DNA of 64,000 nucleotides, from the NCBI GenBank assembly GCA_016787605.1, contig JAEUUE010000015.1, forward strand, positions 21,225 to 85,224, given 5' to 3'. Origin of the DNA: Cyclobacteriaceae bacterium (GTDB lineage Bacteria; Bacteroidota; Bacteroidia; Cytophagales; Cyclobacteriaceae). A program made the position numbers and the translations under genes. This document shows, one piece after another, positions 55,504 through 63,471 of the stretch (within the stretch, counting starts at the first letter, position 1; the number at the start of each line of letters is the position of its first letter). Below the pieces are notes generated by a model. That model ran no database searches and was not told the DNA's origin. It was given only the letters and a program-made list of their open reading frames with translations.

Positions 55504-56448
55504 TCACCAAAAATAACATCTGTGGAAAAGGCGCCAGAAAAGCCCATAACCTAACATTTGCCATCCAACAATCAGCCGAATGAGTGCCATAATCCGTCTG
55601 TCAAAAGTAATACTGCGCATATGATTATGTTTATCAAGAAACACCTCCACAAGATTCATGAATGCATCTATATCTTTCCCGGATAATCTTGCTCCACTAC
55701 GAACAGATTGACGGATACGTCCGACTGACTCGTTAGACAATTTAACCAGATTCTGCATCGCCTTTTTTGAAACCTCTAAACTCGCTTGAACTTGCTCATT
55801 GGACTTCGAATAGGTCCAACTTCTGGAATTAATACGGTATTGAATCAGGCGAGAAGGTAACACGGCAATCCTAGTAACCTTTGCCATCTCAACCCATAAA
55901 TCGTAGTCCTCAGCGTACCTTCTTTCATAATTCAACGAATAAGTAGTGAGGATATTACGACGTAACAATACAGTAGAATGAATGATCGGATTCTTGAAGA
56001 GTAATTCCCAACGCAAATCAATTTCAGACTTTATTCTATTGGTACCCTTCGAAACAGATACTCCAAGTTCGTCAACAATGTCAGCATTACTAGCTAGCAA
56101 TCCAACGGATGCATCACTATCCATGAAGGAGACTTGTCGTGCCAATCGATAGGGATAAGCAATGTCATCGGCGTCTAATCGAACCACATATTCACCGCGC
56201 ACTGCACGGAGGCCTGCCCGCAGAGCACCGGTCACACCTTGGTTCTTTGCCAAATGAATCTGGACTACTCTAGGATCCGTCAGCGAGTCAAGGTACTGCG
56301 TCGTGCCATCCACAGAGCAATCGTTGACGATTATAAATTCAAAATCACGATATGATTGATTCAGGATACTATTTACTGCCTCCGGTAAGAAAGGCATGCC
56401 ATTATGCACAGGCATGAGAACCGATACACGGGGGCTTACTGTCATCAT
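55504..56448 (-). CDS. Glycosyltransferase family 2
   Basis: 314 aa. RVSVLMPVHNGMPFLPEAV, FEFIIVNDCSVDGTTQYL, GEYVVRLDADDIAYPYRLA and YAEDYDLWVEMAK are canonical blocks. The C-terminus (from about 245) holds a helical region with no membrane spans. It overlaps the methyltransferase stop by 4 bp. Sugar specificity is unknown. Confidence 0.92.
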   Translation of the reverse strand: MMTVSPRVSVLMPVHNGMPFLPEAVNSILNQSYRDFEFIIVNDCSVDGTTQYLDSLTDPRVVQIHLAKNQGVTGALRAGLRAVRGEYVVRLDADDIAYPYRLARQVSFMDSDASVGLLASNADIVDELGVSVSKGTNRIKSEIDLRWELLFKNPIIHSTVLLRRNILTTYSLNYERRYAEDYDLWVEMAKVTRIAVLPSRLIQYRINSRSWTYSKSNEQVQASLEVSKKAMQNLVKLSNESVGRIRQSVRSGARLSGKDIDAFMNLVEVFLDKHNHMRSITFDRRIMALIRLIVGWQMLGYGLFWRLFHRCYFW

Positions 56449-57080
56449 ATCTTATAACCAAAACCCAAGCTGCTGACCGTGCCAAAACGGCTCAGATAAC
56501 CTGATCTCTGTACTTCATTCCAATAGCGAATCACCCCATCCCATTTCCCTTTGATGTCATGGAAGGCAATTATTCCGTTCCTTTTAACATGAGGATAGAA
56601 CGCGTGGAAATCAGCCTTAACATCTTCATATTCATGCGACCCGTCAATGAATAGAATATCAATGGGCCGAGTCCAGGATTGAGCCACCGTCAGCGAGTGA
56701 CTGCGTATATCGGTAACGTAAGATTCCACCCCGCATCGACGTACGTTGCCGCGAAACTGCTGTTGGAAGTCCCCCTGCCCATACATGTCCCCATCACCTT
56801 CGAACAGGTCAATCGCGTAAACATGCTTACTCGTTCCTTTGCAACCCAAGGCAAAACTGACCGTGCTCCGGCCGAGGAATGAACCAATTTCAACTATGAC
56901 AGCACCCTCAGGCGCATTACGGGCAGCATTGAAGAACCATCGTTCCTGCATCGGTGACTTGAGGTAACCGGACACCTGGTCGATTTGGATGTAGGCTGCC
57001 TTGAAGTCTTCTAGATTCGGATCCAAACGATCAACCCACCAACGCCTGGCTCTCTCTGTAAATTTTCGGATACTATGCAT
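56445..57080 (-). CDS. Class I SAM methyltransferase (Methyltransf_24)
   Basis: 211 aa. VIVEIGSFLGRSTVSFALG (motif I), HVYAIDLFEGDG, DILFIDGSHEYEDVKADFHAFYPHVKRNGIIAFHDI. It shares the DGSHEYEDVKADF and AFHDI blocks with the gene at 50590, so the locus carries two copies of this family. It directly follows the Wzt gene with no gap, so it may act on the chain end that Wzt recognises; that link is inferred. Confidence 0.9.
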   Translation of the reverse strand: MHSIRKFTERARRWWVDRLDPNLEDFKAAYIQIDQVSGYLKSPMQERWFFNAARNAPEGAVIVEIGSFLGRSTVSFALGCKGTSKHVYAIDLFEGDGDMYGQGDFQQQFRGNVRRCGVESYVTDIRSHSLTVAQSWTRPIDILFIDGSHEYEDVKADFHAFYPHVKRNGIIAFHDIKGKWDGVIRYWNEVQRSGYLSRFGTVSSLGFGYKI

Positions 57081-58367
57081 CTATTGTACTGTTGTCCAAC
57101 TACCGGAAAGCAGGAAACTGGGTCGCGCACGGGTTAACTTCCTGACATGGACACCGGTCCCATAAAAATCCCCGGACACCATGTCCAGGTAACCTACTCC
57201 ACGTTCAGGAAAATCCAAGACCTCCCCGTTGCGCATGACCTGGGCTTTGACCAGGTACCTACCTTCTGGGATTGGCAAGGACTCGATCCTGCACTTGACT
57301 GTTATTCGATCGCCGTCAAGTATAAAAGTCTGCCCTACATATGAACTGTACAGGATCGTAACGAGACTGTCTTCCTCGGTGCTGTGAATGGAAAAACCAA
57401 TATCGAGGTTGTCCAACTCTACTGCCTGTTCGCTTGAGAGGCTGAAACGGAGTTCGACTGAAGCGCCGGTGGCTGCCACGGAAACAGGAGCCCCGTACCC
57501 GTCAAATAACTCAAAGGACTCGATCCGAACCAAACCTGTTCCCTTTCTCGATACCCCGGTATGAAGAAACCCTGAATCTTCAGGCTCAAATCCGGCCAGG
57601 TAAGCGCGGACAGTACTCGAAACGGTATCATCAATACTCACTCGACCGTGATGCAGCAGCAGCGCCCGAGAGCAGAGACTCTGAATGGCAGCCATCTGAT
57701 GGCTTACGAACAGGATGGTCTTGCCGCTCCCGGAAACCTCGCCCATCTTTCCAATACACTTCCTTTGAAATCCGATATCACCCACGGCAAGAACTTCATC
57801 AACAATCAGGATCTCTGGATCTAGGTGGGCCGCCACAGCAAATCCAAGGCGAACCTTCATCCCGCTGGAATAGAACTTCACCGGCGTATCGATGTGCTTT
57901 TCCACCCCGCTGAAGTCTACAATCTCAGCAAACTTGGAGTCAATTTCTCTCCTCCTCATCCCCAGAATGGTGCCATTCATGTACACATTCTCCCGGCCTG
58001 TCAATTCAGGATGAAATCCGGTCCCTACTTCCAAAAGCGAAGCCACTCTTCCCCGCAACAGAACCTCCCCTTCACTGGGATCAGTAATCTGGCTCAGAAT
58101 CTTGAGCAACGTACTCTTACCAGCCCCGTTATGCCCGATAATGCCCAAAACTTCACCTTTCTCCACGGAAAAAGAAACATCACGCAACGCCCAGAAGATT
58201 GAATCTTCATTGCTGCTCAGCGCCGACAAATCGCGAATCCTTCTGAAGTTGCGAACGGGTGCCAAAAGGCTGTTCCAAGCTGCAGACACCAGGGTTTCTT
58301 CTTTCTTCTCCCTGACGCCAAGCCTGTACTTCTTGCTCAGCCCTTTTACTTCCACTACCGAACCCAC
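57081..58367 (-). CDS. wzt: ABC transporter ATPase for polysaccharide export, with C-terminal carbohydrate-binding domain
   Basis: 428 aa from a GTG at 58367. N-terminal NBD: Walker A GHNGAGKST (78-86), signature YSSGMKVRLGFA, Walker B LIVDEVLAVGD, H-loop SHQM. The C-terminal part (from about 260) is a Wzt_C/TagH-like beta-sandwich (RIESFELFDGYGAPVS, GFSIHSTEEDSLV, GRYLVKAQVM), which in known Wzt proteins recognises the O-antigen end group. It pairs with the permease upstream. A class I methyltransferase directly follows, consistent with a methyl cap. Confidence 0.93.
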   Translation of the reverse strand: MGSVVEVKGLSKKYRLGVREKKEETLVSAAWNSLLAPVRNFRRIRDLSALSSNEDSIFWALRDVSFSVEKGEVLGIIGHNGAGKSTLLKILSQITDPSEGEVLLRGRVASLLEVGTGFHPELTGRENVYMNGTILGMRRREIDSKFAEIVDFSGVEKHIDTPVKFYSSGMKVRLGFAVAAHLDPEILIVDEVLAVGDIGFQRKCIGKMGEVSGSGKTILFVSHQMAAIQSLCSRALLLHHGRVSIDDTVSSTVRAYLAGFEPEDSGFLHTGVSRKGTGLVRIESFELFDGYGAPVSVAATGASVELRFSLSSEQAVELDNLDIGFSIHSTEEDSLVTILYSSYVGQTFILDGDRITVKCRIESLPIPEGRYLVKAQVMRNGEVLDFPERGVGYLDMVSGDFYGTGVHVRKLTRARPSFLLSGSWTTVQ

Positions 58368-58376
58368 GCTCTTTGT

Positions 58377-59198
58377 TTAGGCTACGTCTGAGAAAACGCG
58401 CTCCATCCGTTTAAAAAAAAACAATCCGAAGACAAAAAGTCCTGCCGAAACCGCGGTCCCCGTCCACATCCATTCGTAAGGAAAACTAATGGTACCGAGA
58501 AACACCGACCGGAAGCCTTCAATAACCCCCACCATGGGATTCAGTGAATAGGCCATTCGAAACTCCTGGGGTACGTTGGTGGTCGGGTAGACAACCGGGG
58601 CTGCATACATGAGCAGCTGAACGAGGAAGGTCAGGGCGTACTTGATGTCGCGGTACTGTACCGCCAGTGCTGAAAGGATCATCCCCGTACCCAAAGAGGT
58701 CATCAGCAGGATGAGGATAAGCCAAGGAAGAAGTATCACGGTCGTGCTTGGTACAATTCCGTAGACCAACAACATACCCATTAGAAGGACAAAACCAATG
58801 ATAAAGTCCACCCCCTTTGAAAACACAGAGGAAAGTGGCAGGACAAGCCGGGGAAAATAAACCTTGGTCACCAGGTTGGCATTGGTGATCAAACTGGACG
58901 CGGAATCGGTCAGGGTATTGGAGAAGAAAGTCCAGGGTACAAGAGCGACAAGGCTAAAGAGGAAGTAAGGAACTCCGTTGGAATCGATCCTGGCCAGGTT
59001 GCCAAAAACCACCGTATAAACCAACGTCGAAAATAATGGCTGGATCACGGCCCAACCGACCCCAAGCACTGACTGGGCATACTTGGCCTTGATTCCACGC
59101 AACGTAAGGAACCAGAGAAGATCCTTGTAGCGGAACAACTCCTTGAAATTAATCTGCACCCAACCTCGTCGCGGAGTAATCTTTACTTCTTGAAACAT
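58377..59198 (-). CDS. wzm: ABC transporter permease for polysaccharide export
   Basis: 273 aa from the ATG at 59198 (overlaps the Wzc stop by 4 bp; the codon before is a GTG). Six membrane helices, with the ABC2-type block VYFPRLVLPLSSVFSKGVDF, GTGMILSALAVQYRDIKYAL and NPMVGVIEGFRSVFLG. This is the Wzm/TagG permease for polysaccharide translocation across the inner membrane. It pairs with Wzt at 57081-58367. Confidence 0.93.
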   Translation of the reverse strand: MFQEVKITPRRGWVQINFKELFRYKDLLWFLTLRGIKAKYAQSVLGVGWAVIQPLFSTLVYTVVFGNLARIDSNGVPYFLFSLVALVPWTFFSNTLTDSASSLITNANLVTKVYFPRLVLPLSSVFSKGVDFIIGFVLLMGMLLVYGIVPSTTVILLPWLILILLMTSLGTGMILSALAVQYRDIKYALTFLVQLLMYAAPVVYPTTNVPQEFRMAYSLNPMVGVIEGFRSVFLGTISFPYEWMWTGTAVSAGLFVFGLFFFKRMERVFSDVA

Positions 59199-61576
59199 CA
59201 CTCTTCGTAGTAGCCACCCTTGCTGCGCTTTCCATACGGATAACCGTAAGAATAGCCGTAATGGTACGCATAACCCTGGCCATAACCGTACCCAAGACCG
59301 GACTTATAGATATCGTTCAACAGAATACTGATGTTCTTGAGTTTGCCGGACTCATAGTATTCGTGAATGCTTCGCACAAACTCCTTGGGTGAGTAATTCT
59401 GTCGCAGCACAAACACGGAATGATTGACAAACTTAGAAATGACGAAGGCATCTGTAACCAGCGCCAAGGGGGGAGTGTCGATGATAACGTAATCAAATCG
59501 TTCTAATGCCTCGCGAACAAATGACTCAAACCGGTCCGTAAGCAGAAGCTCCGATGGGTTTGGCGGCACCGGTCCGCCACTGACGAGGAATAAGTTGTCT
59601 ATATCTGTCTTCTGGACGACCGCATCAAATTCATTGAGTCCGGACAAATAAGTGCTCAGGCCCACATCATTCTTTCGGTTAAAGTCTTCGAAAATCTTGG
59701 GCCTTCTCATGTCGGCACCCACGATGAGCGTCTTCTTACCTGACAGGGAGAACACGGTGGACAGGTTGATGGTCGTAAATGTCTTGCCCTCTCCGCTGAT
59801 GGAACTGGTTACCATGAAGACCTGCTTAGTCTTGTTGCCGGTGAAATAGTTCAGGTTCGACCGCATCGCCCGGAAGGATTCGGCGACTCCCGACTTCGGC
59901 CGTTCGCTGACTGTCAGGTTACCGCCGGAAGTTTTATGCCCCACGCCGCCGATGAAGGGAATGGTGGTCATCTTGTCAATATCTTCCTTCGACTGCACCT
60001 TATTGTTCATCAGCTCGAAGGCCACGAAAATGATAAAGGGAACCAAAAGGCCGATGAAAGCGGCAATGGCATAGTTCCGGGAAGGCACCGGTGAAATCTG
60101 GCCACCACGCATCGGCGGGTTAATAGAAATCACATCCGAAGTGTTGGAGGCTTTGGAGATTCCAGCCTCGGAGAGCTTTTGCATCAGGAATACGTAGAGG
60201 TTCTCCAAAAGCGAATAATTCCGTTGAATGGCAATCAGTTGCCTCTCCGAGGCCGGCAACATCGCCGACTGCCGCTCAATTTCCCGTATTTCCTTATTGA
60301 GAAAATCCAGCTTTATCTTATCCGTCGATTTCAGGGTACGGACTGCTTCAACAATGTCACGTTTAATCGCATTGATCCGATCCACCTTTGCAGCCACGAG
60401 GGGATTCTGTCCGCGCTCCGGATCAGTCGCCATCCGGATCTCCAACTGCAGGTCAATCATTTTGGTGATCAGCGATCCCAAGACCGGATCATTCATTCCC
60501 ACCGATGAAGGCAAAATGATCTGATCAAGGCTAGCCCTGTTGTCCTTGAGGTACTCATCCAGGTACTTGTAATAGTTTTCCCTGATGAGTAGTTCAGCGC
60601 GCTGAACCTCAAATCCTTCTGCTTTCTCCAACAATCGCTGGGCAGCAATGCTCATGTCTTTTACCCTCCCGCTGCTTCCGTACCTTTCCAACTGGAACTC
60701 TACCGTGCGTAGTGAATCCTTGATGCTTCTCAACTGGGACTGGATAAAGGCGATGGTGCGCTCAGCAGCCTCATTCTTCTTCTTCAGATCCCGTTCCTGA
60801 TAGGTGGCAACAAGGGCTTCCAGGAAGTCCATGTCCTTCTCGGGGTTTGTACCGGTAAGACTCAGGTTTATCACCCCGGATCCAGGCTCAGCCCAATCCA
60901 CTTTCAATCGGGATGCATAACCACCTGCCACTGAAAGCGGTCGCTGAATAGATAGCAAGAAGGGTACACCGATGTAGTTCAAGAGATTGCGCCCATTGAT
61001 GGCGCTAACACAAAGGCTGAAGCTATTATACTGAACGGAATCATCCAGTTGGAACGTCTGTCTGTTTGCTTCGGAAAGATCTTCCACATAAGTGGAGAGC
61101 GTGAATGTTGTATCCGGATTCAGCACCAGTATAAATTGGGCTGCCCGAATTTCTTTGGGATCGCATAAAACAGCCCTTAAAGGCACATAAGCATATGCCT
61201 CGGTGGTCATAAAGTACCCTTCACGATAGAAGGAGACATTGAAGTGATTGGTACGGACCACTTCCTCAATCAAGGGATAGGAGCGGATGATATACGGTTC
61301 GTTCAGGTAGTTTCTGTAGGGATCAATTAGGGCATTCTTATATAAGAGTTCTGCACCACCTGTTTCCTGCGTTTCCCTTATCATGATGGAGGCGGTTACC
61401 GGGTAGACCCTCTCGCTGTACCGGGTTTGATAAACCGCCGTAGCCATGGTGGCACCGAAGAAGATGACAACTACGTACCAAAAACGAAGGGCGCGGGCAA
61501 GAACCCGCTTAAAGTCGAGTGTAAAACCCGGAGGGGTCTGCTGATCTGGTGTGGAGAAGAAATCAGATGTGGCCAC
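59198..61576 (-). CDS. wzc: Polysaccharide co-polymerase with tyrosine autokinase domain (Wzc-like)
   Basis: 792 aa from a GTG at 61576. Two membrane helices (about 32-49 and 501-522) enclose a periplasmic Wzz region with a long coiled coil (about 255-470). The C-terminal BY-kinase has Walker A SSISGEGKT (591-599), Walker A' GADMRRPKI (620-628) and Walker B YVIIDTPP. The last 34 residues (759-792) are a Tyr/Gly tail with about eleven tyrosines, the autophosphorylation cluster. It controls chain length and export together with the Wza-like lipoprotein; here it shares the operon with an ABC exporter. Confidence 0.93.
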   Translation of the reverse strand: MATSDFFSTPDQQTPPGFTLDFKRVLARALRFWYVVVIFFGATMATAVYQTRYSERVYPVTASIMIRETQETGGAELLYKNALIDPYRNYLNEPYIIRSYPLIEEVVRTNHFNVSFYREGYFMTTEAYAYVPLRAVLCDPKEIRAAQFILVLNPDTTFTLSTYVEDLSEANRQTFQLDDSVQYNSFSLCVSAINGRNLLNYIGVPFLLSIQRPLSVAGGYASRLKVDWAEPGSGVINLSLTGTNPEKDMDFLEALVATYQERDLKKKNEAAERTIAFIQSQLRSIKDSLRTVEFQLERYGSSGRVKDMSIAAQRLLEKAEGFEVQRAELLIRENYYKYLDEYLKDNRASLDQIILPSSVGMNDPVLGSLITKMIDLQLEIRMATDPERGQNPLVAAKVDRINAIKRDIVEAVRTLKSTDKIKLDFLNKEIREIERQSAMLPASERQLIAIQRNYSLLENLYVFLMQKLSEAGISKASNTSDVISINPPMRGGQISPVPSRNYAIAAFIGLLVPFIIFVAFELMNNKVQSKEDIDKMTTIPFIGGVGHKTSGGNLTVSERPKSGVAESFRAMRSNLNYFTGNKTKQVFMVTSSISGEGKTFTTINLSTVFSLSGKKTLIVGADMRRPKIFEDFNRKNDVGLSTYLSGLNEFDAVVQKTDIDNLFLVSGGPVPPNPSELLLTDRFESFVREALERFDYVIIDTPPLALVTDAFVISKFVNHSVFVLRQNYSPKEFVRSIHEYYESGKLKNISILLNDIYKSGLGYGYGQGYAYHYGYSYGYPYGKRSKGGYYEE

Positions 61577-61579
61577 GAT

Positions 61580-62374
61580 CTATTGCCTGGCTAGAGTTAT
61601 TACCAAGATCACCAAACTGAGGGTAGAAACAAGCAAGGCCATGTTCTTGCCAAAATAAGTCTGGTAGGGACGCTGCTTCAGGGCAGGAACAATCAGGATA
61701 TCACCCTGGTAGATAAAATAGTTAGGAGAATTAATAAAATTCTCATCGAGAAGATCGATATACTGGACCGAAGTCACCCCATCTTTCTTTCGAATCAACT
61801 TCACATTCCTCTTGTCCGCTAAATCCGTTAAGCCCCCTGCCCACCCAATAGCCTCCAGCATCGTAACTTTATTGTTTGCCAGCAGCACAGTTCCTTCCTG
61901 CTTTGCTTCACCCAATAATGTAAATCGAAAGTTCACCAGGCGAACCTTTACCACAGGAGAATCCAGGTATTGCTGGGCAATCTTCTGCAACTTATCCTGG
62001 ATTTCAAACACTGAAAGCCCGCTTACTTTGACTTTGCCTATAAACGGAAAGGGTATTTCACCGTTTGGATCAACCAACTCGCCGATGAGAAGGGCATTAC
62101 CACCAGGGACTCCTGTATTCGCCGCTACACCAGAACTTTCCTGTTTCAGGAAGTCAAGGTCCTTGGGCGTCAGGCTCTCAAATCGGACTGATACGATGTC
62201 TTCCGGTTGAATCTTGTATTCAGGGGCTTCAACAAAATACTTCCGCACAACGGAATCAACCGGAAGCCCTTCCTTGTTCACGTCGTCCTTCTGCATTAGC
62301 ACATACTTCTTGTTCGAGACACACGAACTCGCCGCGAAGACCAGGATCAGGAAGCCAAGAAGGCGGAAACGCAT
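61580..62374 (-). CDS. wza: Polysaccharide export lipoprotein (Wza-like)
   Basis: 264 aa. Lipobox-like AASSC with Cys18 after a signal helix, then the poly_export segment YKIQPEDIVSVRFESL and FPFIGKVKVSGLSVFEIQDKL, an SLBB-type repeat around LLGEAKQEGTVLLANNKVTML, and a final membrane helix (about 244-262, ALLVSTLSLVILVITLA). Forms the outer-membrane exit channel for the exopolysaccharide. Gap to Wzc is 3 bp; gap to the regulator upstream holds a 9-bp repeat array. Confidence 0.93.
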   Translation of the reverse strand: MRFRLLGFLILVFAASSCVSNKKYVLMQKDDVNKEGLPVDSVVRKYFVEAPEYKIQPEDIVSVRFESLTPKDLDFLKQESSGVAANTGVPGGNALLIGELVDPNGEIPFPFIGKVKVSGLSVFEIQDKLQKIAQQYLDSPVVKVRLVNFRFTLLGEAKQEGTVLLANNKVTMLEAIGWAGGLTDLADKRNVKLIRKKDGVTSVQYIDLLDENFINSPNYFIYQGDILIVPALKQRPYQTYFGKNMALLVSTLSLVILVITLARQ

Positions 62375-62430
62375 GAATTCAGGGGTGTTGAAGGGGTAAA
62401 AATAAGGAAAAACGCTGTAGATACAGTTTC

Positions 62431-62493
62431 TTAGGTTCCTGGGGGTTCCCTGGGTTCCTAAAGTTCCAGAGGTTTAAGGGTTCCAGATGTTCC
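62431..62493. repeat. Array of 9-bp GGTTCC units upstream of the Wza gene
   Basis: About seven imperfect 9- to 10-bp units (TTAGGTTCC, TGGGGGTTCC, CTGGGTTCC, TAAAGTTCC, AGATGTTCC) in the gap between the Wza gene and the regulator gene. A small CTCAGTCCCATTGGGATGAG hairpin lies at 62521-62540. Confidence 0.8.
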
Positions 62494-62571
62494 ATCGCAT
62501 GGTTTCCACAGCTCCGCCTCCTCAGTCCCATTGGGATGAGTAGGATTAGCAGGAATGAGTTGCCCGACCGG

Positions 62572-63117
62572 TTACTCCTCCCTCCAAAGCCACAGGGCCT
62601 TGTCGGGGTTTAGGCTGGCGCGGGTCTTTTCAAACTCGGGCACAGAGAGGATCAGCGACCGGACGCGCCGGTTGATGAGCTTCTCCACTTTGTCCACGCA
62701 CTGCTTAAAATACTCCTGGTCGATGTCGCCCACGACGACGAGATCAATGATCCCGCTGTCGCGGCCCTCGGCGTAGTCGCCAGTGATGAATGCCATCTCC
62801 AGCTTGCCCAGCCGCTTCAGGACTTTGTGGACCACATCTTCCAATATCTTATCGATGCCCAGGTACTTGTGTACCAGGCTTTTAAGTTCATTATACAAGG
62901 GATGGCCGGTGTTGGCCTTATAATAGATAGAACGCCCCTTCTCCTCGGCCACGAGGTAACCGGCCTTTGACAGGTTGTTCAACTCCAGGCGGATGCTGTT
63001 GGTGGATTCCCCGAACTCCTTCGCCATCTCCCGCAAATAGCCCTGCGAGCTGCTGTTCGAGAAGAACTTGAGCAGCATCTTGATCCTGGTCTTGGATGTT
63101 ATCAGGGTATCTAGCAC
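62572..63117 (-). CDS. Winged-helix regulator fused to a nucleotidyltransferase-like domain
   Basis: 181 aa from a GTG at 63117. Residues 1-70 form an ArsR-like winged helix (TSKTRIKMLLKFF, YLREMAKEFGESTNSIRLELNNLSKAGYL). Residues 80-180 resemble a MNT-type nucleotidyltransferase: ITGDYAEGRDSGIIDLVVVGD. The usual catalytic pair Asp-x-Asp is reduced to Ile123-x-Asp125, so activity is doubtful. It is the second gene of the locus, the place UpxZ holds in Bacteroides capsule loci. It may regulate the polysaccharide operon. Confidence 0.82.
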   Translation of the reverse strand: MLDTLITSKTRIKMLLKFFSNSSSQGYLREMAKEFGESTNSIRLELNNLSKAGYLVAEEKGRSIYYKANTGHPLYNELKSLVHKYLGIDKILEDVVHKVLKRLGKLEMAFITGDYAEGRDSGIIDLVVVGDIDQEYFKQCVDKVEKLINRRVRSLILSVPEFEKTRASLNPDKALWLWREE

Positions 63118-63471
63118 AGAATTCCGTTCAATGTCCGGTCAGGGGTTCATTAGGTTCCAATAGTTCCAAGGGTTCCAGGGGTTCAAGGGGAATAAATATA
63201 GGGTGAAGAATTGATTATAGAGTAAAAAAATTACTCGAATTAATACTTTAAGCGGTGGATTAGGTGACCAGGGCAGGCCAAAACACGGTTAATTTGCTGA
63301 TGATCAAGTAAATGGATTGCCTAAGCCCCAAGAATCCCAGGGGATTGAGTACCACTCGGACTGCAATCGAGGGAACCCCTGAGCAACCTGTGGAACCCTG
63401 GAACCTGTGGAACCCTGGAACCTGTGGAACCTTGGAACCTAAGGAACCACTTGAACCTTTGAATTCAGCCC
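63118..63471. other. Leader-like non-coding region with facing GGTTCC/GGAACC repeat arrays
   Basis: No gene is seen in this 354-bp gap. 63151-63190 holds a short GGTTCC array (TAGGTTCCAATAGTTCC...); 63384-63461 holds a longer array of GGAACCTGTG-type units in reverse orientation, three of them as 17-bp GAACCTGTGGAACCCTG copies. The arrays are inverted to each other, so the transcript could fold into a long imperfect hairpin. The AT-rich centre (63190-63290) may hold a promoter, but no TAnnTTTG element was identified. It lies downstream of the UpxY gene, where a leader target would be expected. Confidence 0.6.
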
